Below, one piece after another: positions 1 to 11,313 of a stretch of DNA of 64,000 nucleotides (its first letter is position 1; each line of letters opens with the position of its first letter). Under the pieces are notes generated by a model. It was given only the letters and a program-made list of their open reading frames with translations. It made no database searches and was not told the origin of the DNA. Both the position numbers and the translations under genes were made by a program. Origin of the DNA: Pohlia nutans (taxonomy: Eukaryota; Streptophyta; Bryopsida; Bryales; Mniaceae); contig CM040102.1 of NCBI GenBank assembly GCA_022496805.1, positions 17,825,955-17,889,954 on the forward strand, read 5' to 3'.

Positions 1-135
1 ATTGATTTATGATTGGTCGACATGTTGCTTAATTTTTTTTTATTATTGAGTAAAATTTTATCAACTTTCACTAAAAAAATTTAGATTTTCTTATTAATGT
101 AAGATATAATGTTGTAGGCAAGTCGAACAACTGCC

Positions 136-577
136 TTAACCCTTAAACATTAAGAGGGATTTAGGTGGGGCAACTCGAAAGGCATCTCAAAAATTAAGAT
201 GTAAGCATAAGTCATAAATTTAAAAAATTAAAAATTAAAAACCAATCGTTGCAGCGGAAGCAGCTCTGTGTGCACCGGGTGGATGCCCCAACTGTAGCGG
301 GCGCATTCACTAACTAAAATTCTTAATTAAAATATTGAGAGCTCAAAGTAGACAGCTGCAGTCCGACCATTCCTCCTCCTCCTTCCAGTTCTTTTGTTTG
401 ATTGTGGATCGTTCCACACTTGTTTATTTATGGTGCAAGTTCGAAATCTAGCGTCTCTTTTTCATCAACTTTGCACAACACTAACCTATTTCAAATTTGG
501 TTGAGAAAATCCACATTTTTCTCCATTATACTCTTGTAAATACACCCATGGGGCTAATCTTGACGTTTAAAGGTTAA
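136..577. mobile_element. Putative TTAA-bounded (piggyBac-like) non-autonomous element
   Basis: The left edge is TTAA followed by CCCTTAAACA and the right edge is GACGTTTAAAGG followed by TTAA, the same edge pattern as many other repeats in this window. The 440-bp interior matches none of the subfamilies recognised elsewhere here. The call therefore rests on the two ends alone. Confidence 0.45.
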
Positions 578-1214
578 ATACGTGATGTACTGTACACTCT
601 CTACCTTTTATTATTAGCAACTATTTAATACTTTTGCATTCAACTACTCTAATATTTGAATTTATATTAAACATTTAGAATTCTAGTACATTGGAAGACC
701 TATTTTATTAATAGTTTACTACGATATATGATATTAGCTTTAAATCAATTATGAAAAAATATATTGAATAATTTGAAGGGAACATAATATAGAATTTTCT
801 TTTCAAAAAGTAGAATGTGTTTCAATATTTCTACCTAGAATTATAGGAATAACATATTCTCTATTTCTTTTGCCTTTACAAAGAGGTTGGGTTTTTTTTA
901 AAGTGAGTTTCCACTATGCAAATGTTCACAATGATATTAATAACACTAATGGTTATTTTAAGGTACCAATTCAATCCAAATTCAATAGTTGGCACACAAA
1001 AACAAAACAAAGAACTCTTTCTTCATTCTAGAGTTTGTTTACACTTTCCATATAAGCCTATTGGGGAATATAGAAATAGATTTTACTTTTATGGTTTCAA
1101 AATCTAAAACAATATTCACCTTTTTAGATTGGGTTGGTGATAAAACTTGATTATTCAATTAAATGATAAACCGTTTTGATGGAGATTCAAGTGTCAAACG
1201 ACTTGTACCATATA
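578..1214. other. AT-rich intergenic DNA, nothing recognised
   Basis: AT-rich DNA without a coding signal that I can support; open frames are short and of low complexity. No inverted repeats or target duplications were noticed. Confidence 0.5.
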
Positions 1215-1790
1215 TTAATCCCTAAAGGACCAAAGTTGATTTTCCAAGTTCGGACAACTCAATGTGAAATGAGTATTGATCCTCAACTTTTGAGGTTTTT
1301 GTGATGATTTACTCTTTAAAACAAAGACGGGATGGTAATTTGAGTACGTAGGTGATATATAGACCAAAAGATGCAACAATGCAAAGGTGAAAAACCTAAT
1401 TGCAAACAACTCTTGAAAATTTTGTAATTTCAGGAGTTATGCATTTGAATTTTTGTACACAATGAACTAACACACCCGTTTACACAACTGCCAATTTCAT
1501 TTTACCAAATCTGATACTAAACTTTGCATTTTGGGCATTTTCAAAAAGTTTTAAATTTGGGCAGTAGGCCCCAAAAAGAGTCCAGACAACATTATAGCTT
1601 ATAATCTTACCATTGACAAACTTTGAACGGTTGAAAATTTGTAGGTGTTAATAAATTCAAGTTGGATGAAATATCCTACAATTGAATCGGTCAAAAGGGT
1701 TTTAGATTGAAAACTATTTACCTTTTTATGAGAAGGTGTAATTTTAAACAACTTTGGAGAGAAATATAGTTGTGGTCCTTTACGGGTTAA
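1215..1790 (+). mobile_element. TTAA family, subfamily A copy 1
   Basis: A 576-bp unit starting TTAA-TCCCTAAAGGACC and ending GGTCCTTTACGGG-TTAA. Its interior aligns by eye over its whole length with 48783-49356, which has almost the same size and the same termini. No coding capacity is seen, so it is a non-autonomous element. Assignment to the piggyBac type is inferred from TTAA edges plus termini beginning CCC. Confidence 0.75.
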
Positions 1791-3391
1791 ATTGGTGGTT
1801 TTCATTTTTCCTCTTTTTTTTTTTTTTTTTTTTTTTTTCCCCTCGTTTTTTTCCTGATCCTTCCACTCAATTATGACATTGAAAATGATTTCAGTTGAAT
1901 TATGGTACACAACCCTCTGCACCGACTGGCTTTGCAACAGAAGCCTCTACATAAACCATTTGTCATCTATTCTTTTTGCAAATCTGAATTTGAATTTTTA
2001 TTTCTTTTGGCACAAATCATGAAAGTGAAGTTTCGTTATTGGCAAGAAAACAGAACGGTACGTCTCCGTCATCGGGGAACTGAATTTGAATTTTATTTTC
2101 ACCCCTTGAGTTGGCCATACAGTATCTTTCACACTGCCACTCACTTGGGGCAGGACAATTAATATTAAATTATTGTACATACCACTTCCAGACTGCAAAC
2201 AAGCAGAAGTAGTACTCTGCATCACCGTTCCCAGGTAAATTGCTTACCAAGATATGTAGCCAGTCAGCATGTACCATGATCCCCCTTTAATGCTCTATCT
2301 GAATCCCAAAAAAAATCTTCATAAAAGAAGAACCAGAAGAAAACTATCCAAATTTTGAATTCAAAATTGGGACCTACAACCTGAATTTCACAAGGAGACA
2401 CCCTTTGGAATTTTGGGGCCCTACACAAGTTCAAAAGAGTGGGTAATCTTTTAATGGGGGACAATAAAACTCCACATTGGTAGCACTGATTTAGAGAATT
2501 CAATGTAGATGTATGCATTACAGTCATATGGTTTGTTTCCTTCCTCTAGAGCGATTACAAGGGATTTTTTATAGACAAAATATCGCCAGATTGCACCAAA
2601 AAAAAGTAAATTGACTTAAAAAAAATGACCAAAAACCATGAAGATTTTTTGCCAAAGAAAATCAAATTAAAAGAACATCTTGGATGGAATTTCCAGATTG
2701 TGGATGAAAATAATACAAAATTATGGATACATGATATTTTATATCGAATCGAGTATTGAATATGTGGATGAATATTGAAATATGGAGCACCATTGTAACA
2801 TTTTATATCACCACTTTGGCACTTCATGAAAAATGCCAGTGCTTTTCATTCGAATTTGAAGAGCCCCGGAGGGACTGGCAACGTGCAGGCAATCGAAGTT
2901 CTGGCAAAAAAACTCAAGGTACAGTAGTTTGTGGCAACAAATTGTTCCTTCGTAAGCAAGCAGCTGGAAGTACGTCTGCAACAGAGAGAGACACTCAGTC
3001 AGAGATTCAAACGCTGATCATTACAATGAACTTAACAGTCATATTTTGCAAGAGTTAAAATACATTACTTTTTTCCTTAGTTCATGCGGCCTGAGTGCAC
3101 GTGTACTTCATACCTTGCACTTTACGCTTTCATTTGAAACCAGAAGCTACTGATCACATGACTTACACACCAGCTTTACAAAACCTGCATGAACTAAGCT
3201 TATGATACATGCTTATAGTCCATCATTCTTGAGTGAGCCAATAGAGAATTAATTAATGCAATATGTTCCACGCGGTCTGTCCTTCGACATGGAATTGAAG
3301 ACGCTTGCTTCATACTCTCGTGGGGAGACAAAAAACTGTGACATGATTTTCACTAGCTCATCACTACCCTTGACTGATGTACATGAGCCTC
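1791..3391. other. Intergenic DNA with a poly-T run, no supported gene
   Basis: Contains a long T run near 1809-1839 and otherwise mixed AT-rich sequence. A 100-codon open frame at 2756-3058 has no family resemblance that I recognise and no splice context, so it is not called as a gene. A cryptic exon cannot be excluded. Confidence 0.4.
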
Positions 3392-3393
3392 TA

Positions 3394-3531
3394 AGGTAAC
3401 TATACGTAAAAGGGAGCATTTACTTCAAAGCGTGTGTATCTATTGCAGTGTGACATTTCACAGCTGAAATATCACACTGTAATAGGTGCGCATGCTTTAA
3501 GGTAAATGCTTCCTTTTAGGTATAGTTACCT
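3394..3531. mobile_element. Stowaway-like palindromic MITE
   Basis: A 138-bp near-perfect palindrome. The left end AGGTAACTATACG pairs with the right end ending TATAGTTACCT, and pairing continues almost to the centre near 3461. It is flanked by TA on both sides (3392-3393 and 3532-3533), the Tc1/mariner-type target duplication. There is no coding capacity. The whole unit could fold into one long hairpin, as many Stowaway MITEs can. Confidence 0.7.
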
Positions 3532-3680
3532 TATACGTAACATTCAGTCAGAAATTTTGGCTCTGTCATCACTAGACTCCCAACAAATCTCCAGCATATT
3601 TTGCAAATTTGGACAATGTAAATCGGTAGCTACCCATGTTTAACAAGGAGTTGAGAACTTACAGTTGTAAATGAACTGCA

Positions 3681-3785
3681 CATGTGTTCACCATCTCATT
3701 TGTAAGGATGGGAGTAATGAATGTAGTTCCTTTTGTTGAAAAACGTTGATACATCTTATGTTTGTCATGTGTTCACCATCTCATT
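3681..3785 (+). repeat. 20-bp direct repeat upstream of the 5S-like sequence
   Basis: The 20-mer catgtgttcaccatctcatt occurs exactly at 3681-3700 and again at 3766-3785, 50 bp before the 5S-like sequence. It may mark a local duplication or an insertion of the intervening DNA. Its meaning is not known. Confidence 0.7.
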
Positions 3786-3836
3786 CCCTCTCCATCTCCT
3801 GCTCGTCCACATTGCTTATCTTGTTGGATGCATACG

Positions 3837-3956
3837 TGATGCGGTCATACCAAGGCTACTCCACCAAATTTCATCAGAATTCTGAAGTTAAGCGCTTTTG
3901 GGCCAGAATAGTACTAGGATGGGTGACCTCCCGGGAAGTCTTGGTGCTGCATTCAT
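3837..3956 (+). rRNA. 5S rRNA-like sequence, single and diverged
   Basis: About 120 bp align to plant 5S rRNA in order. The 5' part reads ATGCGGTCATACCA, the centre holds CATCAGAATTCTGAAGTTAAGC, and the 3' part holds AGTACTAGGATGGGTGACCT, CCGGGAAGTC and a GTGCTGCATTC end. The internal promoter blocks used by TFIIIA and Pol III (A box around AAGTTAAGCGC and C box around AGGATGGGTGACC) are intact. The first half after CATACC and the CATCAGAATTCTG stretch differ from typical functional copies. It stands alone rather than in a tandem array, so it is either a dispersed 5S copy, a pseudogene, or the head of a 5S-derived SINE. I see no clear A-rich tail. Confidence 0.75.
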
Positions 3957-4032
3957 TTTAACCGGGTCATTATCACTACAAATAGACACTTTATTCACAT
4001 CGGCCCCCTAACGGAACCGGAGTTTTTATGTA

Positions 4033-4394
4033 CAGTCCACCCTCTATAAATGTTAGGCTCTGGAGTAAAATTTTCCTAACATTTATAGTGAGTTAATGTT
4101 GTAACAGTTATAAAGGGAGCTTTTTGAATGCTTAACAAATATAAATTCATACGGTACCCTCTACAATATTGTTCAGATGAATAATTTGATCACAATAATA
4201 GATGTCATCACTCAATATTGGATGTATTTCGTATGTTAACATTTATAAGTAGCAAATTAACAAAGAGGAAAGTAAATTATTGTTAACATTTAACATAATT
4301 AACATTCTAGTTAGCAATATGAGGGGAGTACGATTTTGTTAACAAATATAATGAGTTAACGTTTATAAGTGTAACATTTATCGAGGGTGGGCTG
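4033..4394. mobile_element. Emigrant/pogo-like MITE
   Basis: A 362-bp unit flanked by TA (4031-4032 and 4395-4396). The ends are CAGTCCACCCTCTATAAATG and, inverted, CAGCCCACCCTCGATAAATG, an imperfect terminal repeat of about 23 bp. These termini resemble the CAGT..ACCTCTATAAAT ends of plant Emigrant elements of the Tc1/mariner-pogo group. The AT-rich interior repeats short TTAACATTTATAA-type motifs. There is no coding capacity. Confidence 0.75.
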
Positions 4395-4396
4395 TA

Positions 4397-4932
4397 TATT
4401 GGATGCATACCCAACACATGGTACTGAATGTCATGCAGTTTTTGTGCGTAATTATACTGTATACGGTATGCATGGCCGCCCAGTCAGTACGAATTGATCA
4501 GCCACTCGATCATCAGGGCCATAATCTTGGAGTGAGACTGAGTGACGGGCCGTCATTCGACTGCGGAAATCTGTGCAAATTCAAATGTTGCAGACTTGAA
4601 AGACCACTTGGAAGCTCAAATCGGGACTGACTCTGTGCTTTGCAGAGCTTTGTACTTGGTACTGTCCACTGTTATCCAAGCTTTTAATACAGACAAACTC
4701 TGAAAACACAACTGAAGATCGATCTAAAATGCAGTTCCTGTGTTACCAGAATGCCAGATTCTGTAAAATCATTGTGCTTTTCAATGGACTGACTGTCTAC
4801 TTTGCATTCAATTAGGTTGGTAAAGTTTGTTACGGTAGAAAGTAGTATTCCACACTATTTATTTCTGGGGATAGTTTGGATAATATTTTAAAATTAAAAA
4901 GTATCGGCCCCTAAGTGACCAAACGACCATTT
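4397..4932. other. Intergenic DNA, nothing recognised
   Basis: Contains a 75-codon open frame at 4403-4630 that resembles no family known to me. No repeat boundaries were found. Confidence 0.4.
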
Positions 4933-5480
4933 TTATCCCTTTGACGCGCCGGTGTCCATATTCTGGACGCTCGATGATTTCTGACGCGTCTTTTCACCTC
5001 AAATAGTGATGTTTTTCATCCATCCAATTTTTTTTTTAAATCTTGTGCTAGTTGACTACCATTTGTACGGTATGGATCTTCAAAATAAGATAATGTGAAT
5101 TTTTGAAAAATTACAAAAGTGGTTTATGTCAAGTTTCAATCTTAGTTCAAAAAGTGAGACGTTAAATATGATTTTCCATAATAAGTAGAATCAAATAATG
5201 GAAACCATACCATCTTGTAGTGCATGTTATTCCAATTTCATTACAATATTTTTAGGTTTTTTTGTGTTAATTTTGGATTTTTAATTGAATTTCAAGAGAA
5301 AACATTGCAAAATTAATTAAAAATATTAATAATAAATAAGATGAATCCAACCGTAGAGATGTGATCTTCACATTGACATTTACAACTTTGCTTTGTTCAT
5401 TCACTCCATTTTTTATTTTTATCAACCATTTTATAATGGATCTTTAAAAACAGTGTTGAATCGGGACCTTAAAGGGTTAT
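4933..5480 (+). mobile_element. TTAA family, subfamily E copy 1 (TTAT flanks)
   Basis: The unit begins CCCTTTGACGCGCC and ends ACCTTAAAGGG. Unlike the other copies it is flanked by TTAT on both sides (4933-4936 and 5477-5480), in the same orientation. A subterminal palindrome GTCCATATTCTGGAC follows the left end. The interior aligns with copy 2 at 5603-6072, for example the shared block TTTGTACGGTATGGATCTTC. No ORF. Confidence 0.75.
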
Positions 5481-5602
5481 AGTTGCTCCTCTCTCTATAG
5501 CTACCTAGATGTTTTCTTTTACTGAAAGTAAAAAAAAAAAATTCAAATAGGAAATTAAGTTGACTTTCCAACTCAATTTTGAATCATGAACGACAATATG
5601 AG

Positions 5603-6072
5603 TTAATCCTTTGATGTGCTTGTGTTCATATAATGAACGACGAACAAATTACAACCTTTTCCTTGACTACATCATGTATAGTTTTTCATCCAACCAAATT
5701 TCTCTTGGTTCTTGTGCTAGTTGGCTATCATTTGTACGGTATGGATCTTCAAAATAAGATCTTTTGAAAAAAAACACAACTGATTTATGTCAAAATTTCT
5801 TTCTTTGTTGAAAAAGTGAGACCATATACGTGATTGTCCAAAATAATTAGAATCAAATAATGGAAACCATATTATTTTGTAGTGCATGTCATTCAATTCT
5901 CATTACAGTTTTTATTTTTTTTATTTTTTTGGTGTGGATTTGGGTTTTTTTATATAATTTCAAGAGAAATTTTTGCAAAATTAATTTAAAAATATCAATA
6001 AGAAATGATGAATCCAAACATTTTATAAAAAATCTTTGAAAACAATGTTGAATTGGGACGTTAAAGGGTTAA
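5603..6072 (+). mobile_element. TTAA family, subfamily E copy 2
   Basis: A 470-bp unit, TTAA-TCCTTTGATGTGC at the left and GGGACGTTAAAGGG-TTAA at the right, with the subterminal palindrome GTTCATATAATGAAC. The interior matches copy 1 just upstream in the same orientation, with small deletions. No ORF. Confidence 0.75.
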
Positions 6073-6639
6073 ATTCCACTGAGGAGTATTTTTCAAAGAA
6101 AAGACCTCAATATTTTCCTAGTATTATAAAATTTACTATTTCATGAAATCTAAATATCTCCTTTGAAAAAATTGCATTTTAGAATTTTAAAGTAGAATGT
6201 CTAGTTTAACCAATCATGCCAAATTTGAAATTCCAAAAATAAATTTCAAATGGTAAATCATTCTAAATTTATCAAATGAATGCCTAAAACATTTTCTGAA
6301 AGTTTGACCATGCAGATAATTTCTAAACATCACACTTTTTGTTTTCTCTTCTGAACCAAACTCTTGGGCTCGCTCTTAGGGAAGTCGCTTAGTGTGAACT
6401 TTGGGTACACATGAGCGAACAAAGGGTATTTAGTAGGGGGCTATGAAATAATTGGAACATTCCACAATTTATAGCATATTCCATATATATTCTAATATAT
6501 TCCAAAATATGCCCAAACTTGTTTTAAAACATTCTATATTACTTCTATAAATTTATGATTTTTATCTCAAATGAATAAAAGATACCCTATATTTGTTCTC
6601 TCATAGTTATTTAAATTCTTGACAATGACTTCTCTAAAA
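6073..6639. other. AT-rich intergenic DNA, nothing recognised
   Basis: No coding signal and no repeat edge that I could define. Confidence 0.4.
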
Positions 6640-6722
6640 CCAAACTTCATCAAAGTTGCAAAAGTAACATTTTATAACACATCTAGGTTTTTCCCTTGCC
6701 CTCTCTATCACTTAGGGGTTAA
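6640..6722 (+). mobile_element. 3' end of a TTAA-family element (subfamily D-like)
   Basis: The sequence ends CACTTAGGGG-TTAA and shares ACACATCTAG with the right ends of the subfamily D copies at 11677-12254 and 24147-24579. The left end was not found, so this is a fragment or a diverged copy. Confidence 0.5.
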
Positions 6723-7040
6723 ATAAACTTGAAGAATTTTTTTTGAACAATATGGTCTTTGCTCTGATTTATTTTAGGCATTTAAATGCCAAGAAACACC
6801 AAAAAGAATTGGCGTACAAATAGCCTTAAGGAAAAATTTGCAATAAAAATGAATGAAAATGCCAGATGGTTCCAATAGTTTTTTTAAAAAAGTGGATGAA
6901 ATTGCTGGTTTTGAATGAAAGTCATTCAAATATGTGGATGAAAAGATATTTATACCCAAAATATAAATGAATATGAAAATATTTGGTCACAGCGTTTTAT
7001 CTTATGTCGCCACTTTAGCATTTCTTCAAAAACCAAAGAA
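6723..7040. other. AT-rich spacer, nothing recognised
   Basis: No gene, RNA or repeat boundary seen. Confidence 0.4.
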
Positions 7041-7479
7041 TTAATCCCTAGGTCTTTGGGTAATTGCACCCTAAATCCTATTTTCAATGGTGAATAATAA
7101 ATCACAGTAAGATTTCATTCATCAAGCCACTTTTTGTAAGAAAAAGAATATTACAAAACTTTATGGCAAGATTAGAACGGGTGAAATCACTATACTTAGA
7201 GTATTGCATTTCAATCCATCACAACAAACTTCATTCACAAATTATCAACGTCTTATTTGTAATCAAATAACAAAATAATTTTGAATTTTAAGTTTCAAAT
7301 TTTTTACAAAATATTGGTTGTTGCAATCATGAATCTAACCATATGAATAGAATCTAAAATTCATAATGTACATCTTTTATTGGTACATCAAGTTCCAAAT
7401 ACCCCTTCTTAGTTGCATTTTATAATGCATCTTTGCAATTCTCCAAATTTGGAGAGGGATATGGGCATTTTGGGGTTAA
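7041..7479 (-). mobile_element. TTAA family, subfamily C, inverted copy
   Basis: The left edge is TTAA-TCCCTAGG and the right edge is GGGCATTTTGGGG-TTAA. The interior is the reverse complement of the subfamily C copies at 7614-8188 and 48205-48786, with shared blocks such as TTTGAATTTTAAGTTTCAAA. It is shorter than a full copy (about 575 bp), so it carries an internal or terminal deletion. Confidence 0.7.
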
Positions 7480-7613
7480 CCCTGGGGAATAATTGATAAA
7501 ACAAAACAAACTCTGCACAAATGCAATTCATTCTTGAAGAACAATATTGCACAAATGCAAACTAATTTTGAAGAACAATATCATAATTAATGATCTGATA
7601 CATGTATGCCAAC

Positions 7614-8188
7614 TTCAACCTCTACACGTCCTCACCCTTTCTAGATTTGGCATTTTTGCAAATATGCATTGCAAAATGCAATTAAAAGGGATATTTGAAC
7701 TTGATGTATGAACAAAAGTTGTACATTGTATATTTTGGATTCTATTCATATGGTTGAATCTGCGACTGCTATCACCAATATTTTCTATAAAATTTGAAAC
7801 TTAAAATTCAAAATTCTTTTGTAATTTGATTATGAATAAGATATTAACAATTTAAGAATGAAATTTGTTGTGGTGGGTTGAAATATAATACTCTACGAGT
7901 AGTGATTTTTGAAGATTATTTGGGTGCTTAATTTTATAAATTGACTTTTTCAAAAGCACTTTTACACTAAAATCTTCAAAAAAATTGGTGGAACAATGTG
8001 GCTCGAAAGGAGGCATACAATTTTCACAAATCATCCTCTTTCAAATCAAATCACAGATGCATGAAGCTAACTTCCCATAAGAAATTTAGTAAAAAGTCCA
8101 CATTCAAGGAGATACATGATGGATGAGAAAATGGAGTTCAAATATGTACATCATGCAAATTATGCATAGTTGGGCAGATAGGGAATAA
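7614..8188 (+). mobile_element. TTAA family, subfamily C copy, decayed ends
   Basis: A 575-bp unit aligned with 48205-48786. The left end is decayed (TTCA-ACCTCTACACGTCC where the best copies have TTAA-CCCCTAAACGTCC), as is the right end (TTGGGCAGATAGGGA-ATAA). The interior is well kept. It is the oldest-looking C copy and lies head-to-head with 7041-7479. Confidence 0.7.
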
Positions 8189-8640
8189 CCATATTTTTCA
8201 TGTTTAAATTTTAAAAAATATACCAATAAAACATGGCCCACATGCAGTTTACAAGTATGAGAGTGTTATTGAGTATCCACACTTCGAAATTTGAAGTTAA
8301 AATTTGGAGGAACACTTTCCTAATAGAGTGTTATTTAGTGTTTGTAGGCGGTTTTTGGCCATGTTGATGTTTGCAAAATAGACTTCCTTCTCCATGCATC
8401 TCTGAACACAATTTTTTTTATTACTGTGGTATTTTATTTGGTGCATATCCATGCTAATAAAGATTTAATAAAGGCCAAATTTTAATCTATTTTTTTTGAA
8501 GTGCAAATGTGAAAATACCTATCTTGGATGCATTTTTTTTGGAAGGTGCTACAGAGAAGCGGTCAATAATACTCATAGGAACCAATGGTTCAAATTTCAC
8601 GCATAGTTATGTCCATGAAGTGATCAATTTTTTAAAGTAC
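8189..8640. other. AT-rich spacer, nothing recognised
   Basis: No supported gene or repeat edge. A short frame starting near 8509 has no recognisable similarity. Confidence 0.4.
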
Positions 8641-8876
8641 TTAACCCTTAACTGCCTAGGCGTCCATTGGTTTGGACAATGTACAGATTTCATCCACATT
8701 TTCTCAGACATTCATCATGCACTTCTTGCAAAGTATATTTTTCACTATAGAGTTGATGGAAAGTTAACTTTGGGCATGTGTGAACCAAGATTACAAAGGA
8801 TATGATTCATCAAAAAAATCTAAGATCTTAGTTCAAAATAGTTCAAAAATGCTCTTGAAAAAGTCAACCCATAAAA
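8641..8876 (+). mobile_element. 5' part of a TTAA-family element, cut by the next copy
   Basis: Starts TTAA-CCCTTAACTGCCTAGGCG with the subterminal near-palindrome GTCCATTGGTTTGGAC. No matching right end occurs before the next element begins at 8877. It is therefore either truncated or interrupted by that element. Confidence 0.55.
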
Positions 8877-9461
8877 TTAACCCCTAAATGTCACAAGGTT
8901 CAGTTTCTGGACAACTAATAGATCCAAATTCATTGTACGTTCTCATCAATGTATGGATGAAAGTCATCCATTTTTTTGGAGATACTTCACTAAGTTGTCG
9001 TTCTATCCAATGATTGGATTTTGTGATATGTGAGGTACATGTTTTTCTAAAATTACAAATGTAGAAGTATGTCAAGTTGTCAAAATTGTATTGACTGTAG
9101 TTCAAAAGTGGCCTTGCAAAAACGAGGTCATGGATTTAAAGAACACAAAAATTTCAAGTAATCATTGTGAACATTAAGAGAACCTCATTTCAAATCCATA
9201 ATAACAAATTTTACTCAAAAAATATTGAAATTTGGTTTGTAACCAAATATAGAAGGAATTTTTAATTTAGCTTTCAACTTCATAATCAAATATTGGTGAT
9301 GGTATTCATGAATTGAATTGTACAGTTGGGATCTAAAATTCAAAATCTAGAACTTTCATTTGTATATGAAGACCAAAATATTCTAACTTCTAAATAGTAC
9401 TATATGTTAATTTTGCTCAAGTCGTCAATTCTAGAGACACATTGGTACGTTTAAGGATTAA
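8877..9461 (+). mobile_element. TTAA family, subfamily B copy 1
   Basis: A 585-bp unit, TTAA-CCCCTAAATGTC at the left and GTACGTTTAAGGA-TTAA at the right. The interior aligns with 23010-23564 and with 40269-40674; shared features include the block around GTCATGGATTTAAAGAACAC. No ORF. Confidence 0.75.
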
Positions 9462-9662
9462 ACAACCAAAAAGTCTCCAAAAAGTACTACACTTGGAGTA
9501 TTTCATTTCAACCCATCAAAAAAATTCATCTATAGATTGTCAGTATCTTATTCATAATCAAATTACAAAAGAATTTGAATTTTGAGTTTCAAATTTTATA
9601 CAATCATAGATCTAACCGTATGAATGGAATCTAAAATTGATAATGTACAACTTTTTCTAAGT
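9462..9662 (-). mobile_element. Fragment of TTAA family, subfamily C
   Basis: Directly after the right TTAA of the B copy, about 200 bp match the interior of subfamily C in reverse orientation (for example CATTTCAACCCATC and TTTGAATTTTGAGTTTCAAA). Neither terminus is present on this side. The B copy may have inserted into a C copy and displaced its end. Confidence 0.55.
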
Positions 9663-9745
9663 TCAAAATAGTCTTGGTGCTTGTTTGTTATATGGTTGTT
9701 TTTTCAAAAAACTCATCACGATAATTAAAAGATAAGATCATAAAT

Positions 9746-9847
9746 TATATATGTATATATATAGATATATATATATATAGATATCTATATATAGAGATAT
9801 ATATATATATAGATAGATATATATATATAGATATATATATATATATA

Positions 9848-9880
<33 letters not shown>
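9746..9880. repeat. (TA)n microsatellite with GATA interruptions
   Basis: About 135 bp of alternating TA broken by TAGATA and TATCTA units. Any open frame through it is an artefact of the repeat. Confidence 0.9.
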
Positions 9881-9883
<3 letters not shown>

Positions 9884-11305
9884 GTGAAGATTTTTTTTTT
9901 TTTGAATAATGTTTAAAGATCCTTGATGGAATAAAAAACATGCTTCATTAACAGTCCTAGATAATTTATAAGACATGATTTGAGTAGTAATTGTGTTCAC
10001 TTCGGAAGGTTTTAGAAAAATATATGAAATTTGATAACCACTAAAAACAAATAAAAAAGTTTTATAGGAAAGTATACAATTTTTTTCACATCAAATTATT
10101 TATATTGATAAATGTTGGTTTGTAGAGGCTTCTACTCTCACAACGTATTTGAATTAATACATATATTTTCAATTGAAGCTCTACATATTGTGATGAAAGA
10201 ATAAGTTAAGATTTCATTAAAAATAATTAATAGAAATTTTCCAAAATTCTAATTCCCAAATAAATGAAGTAGATAGACAAATTTAGAACTATAGTAAAAC
10301 CGGTTCACTAATTATGTTAACGTGAAATTCAATCATGTCAACAATGAGACTATTACAACAATCAACCTAAATTTTTTGCATATATATTTTTTTGAAAATT
10401 GTTAAGATTAAGTTCAAAATGGCACTTCAAAGTGTTTTTTGTTTAGAGTTGCCCTAAATGCTTGAGTGACTTTTCATACCTTTAACCTCTCTTATGAGAA
10501 TGAAGTATATCAAAGTTTCTTAGGTATATATGATTCTACACAACATGCTGGTATTTTTAGTTTCTTTTGAAAAAATGATTTGAGAAAGTTTTAGCCATGC
10601 ATGTGTTATTCTAATGTTGGCTAAAATCTTAAAAAGTCTATTACTCTCCAAGGGCGGACTTGTTTAGTTTGAAAAGTGGCTCCTTTAAAAGCCACTTGAA
10701 ATCTCTACATCCAGAAACAATTACAATAAAAATAAAATAAAATTGCATTCGCAAGAACGTGTTGATGCCTAAATCAACAAAAACCGTATTTTGGCTTAAA
10801 AGAAATTTATAGGTTAACAATTATTTTTTAGGATATCGTGTATAAATTCTCGGTTTTTTTGAAGTAGTCTATTTGGTTTGTTGTGAATATTTAAGAAACA
10901 TTCAAGTTTCAATTTTAATTTGTCAATCTCTAATAAGAGATAAATTCTCCCAACAAACATTCAAAATTTTCATTTTAAGGAATGTAATGTGCTGTCATGA
11001 AAAATTCCGGGATCTTGTCTACTACTTAAGTGTAATTTGCTTGAATGTCCTTTGACAAGATTAAGGTATATGTACCTATAATCAACACTTGTTATGAATC
11101 CTCTTGACCCCTAATGGTCTAAACCTCTCATACCTCAAAATTCTATTATTTTAGATCTACAAATATTATTTTGGAAAAAGACAAGGACAAGTAAAGTGAA
11201 CACTTGTATGGAAGAGTAACCATATCTCAAAGTGTGGTTTATACTTAAAATTTTCATATTATTTGGTATTAAGAATTACTTGACCATAGCAATTGAAGTT
11301 ACCAA
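9881..11305. other. AT-rich intergenic DNA, nothing recognised
   Basis: No gene, RNA or element edge that I can support. Low-complexity A/T runs are frequent. Confidence 0.4.
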
Positions 11306-11313
11306 AGTGGAAA

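Noticed and set aside
1599..1937. Lys-rich minus-strand frame
   Set aside because: The Lys run comes from the poly-T tract, and much of the rest overlaps a TTAA-family element.
2756..3058. A 100-codon open frame as a gene
   Set aside because: No family resemblance, no splice or promoter signal, and composition like the intergenic DNA around it.
8641..8880. 8641-8880 as a complete short TTAA element
   Set aside because: The right TTAA at 8877 is followed directly by CCCCTAAATG, the left terminus of the next element, and no inverse terminus precedes it.
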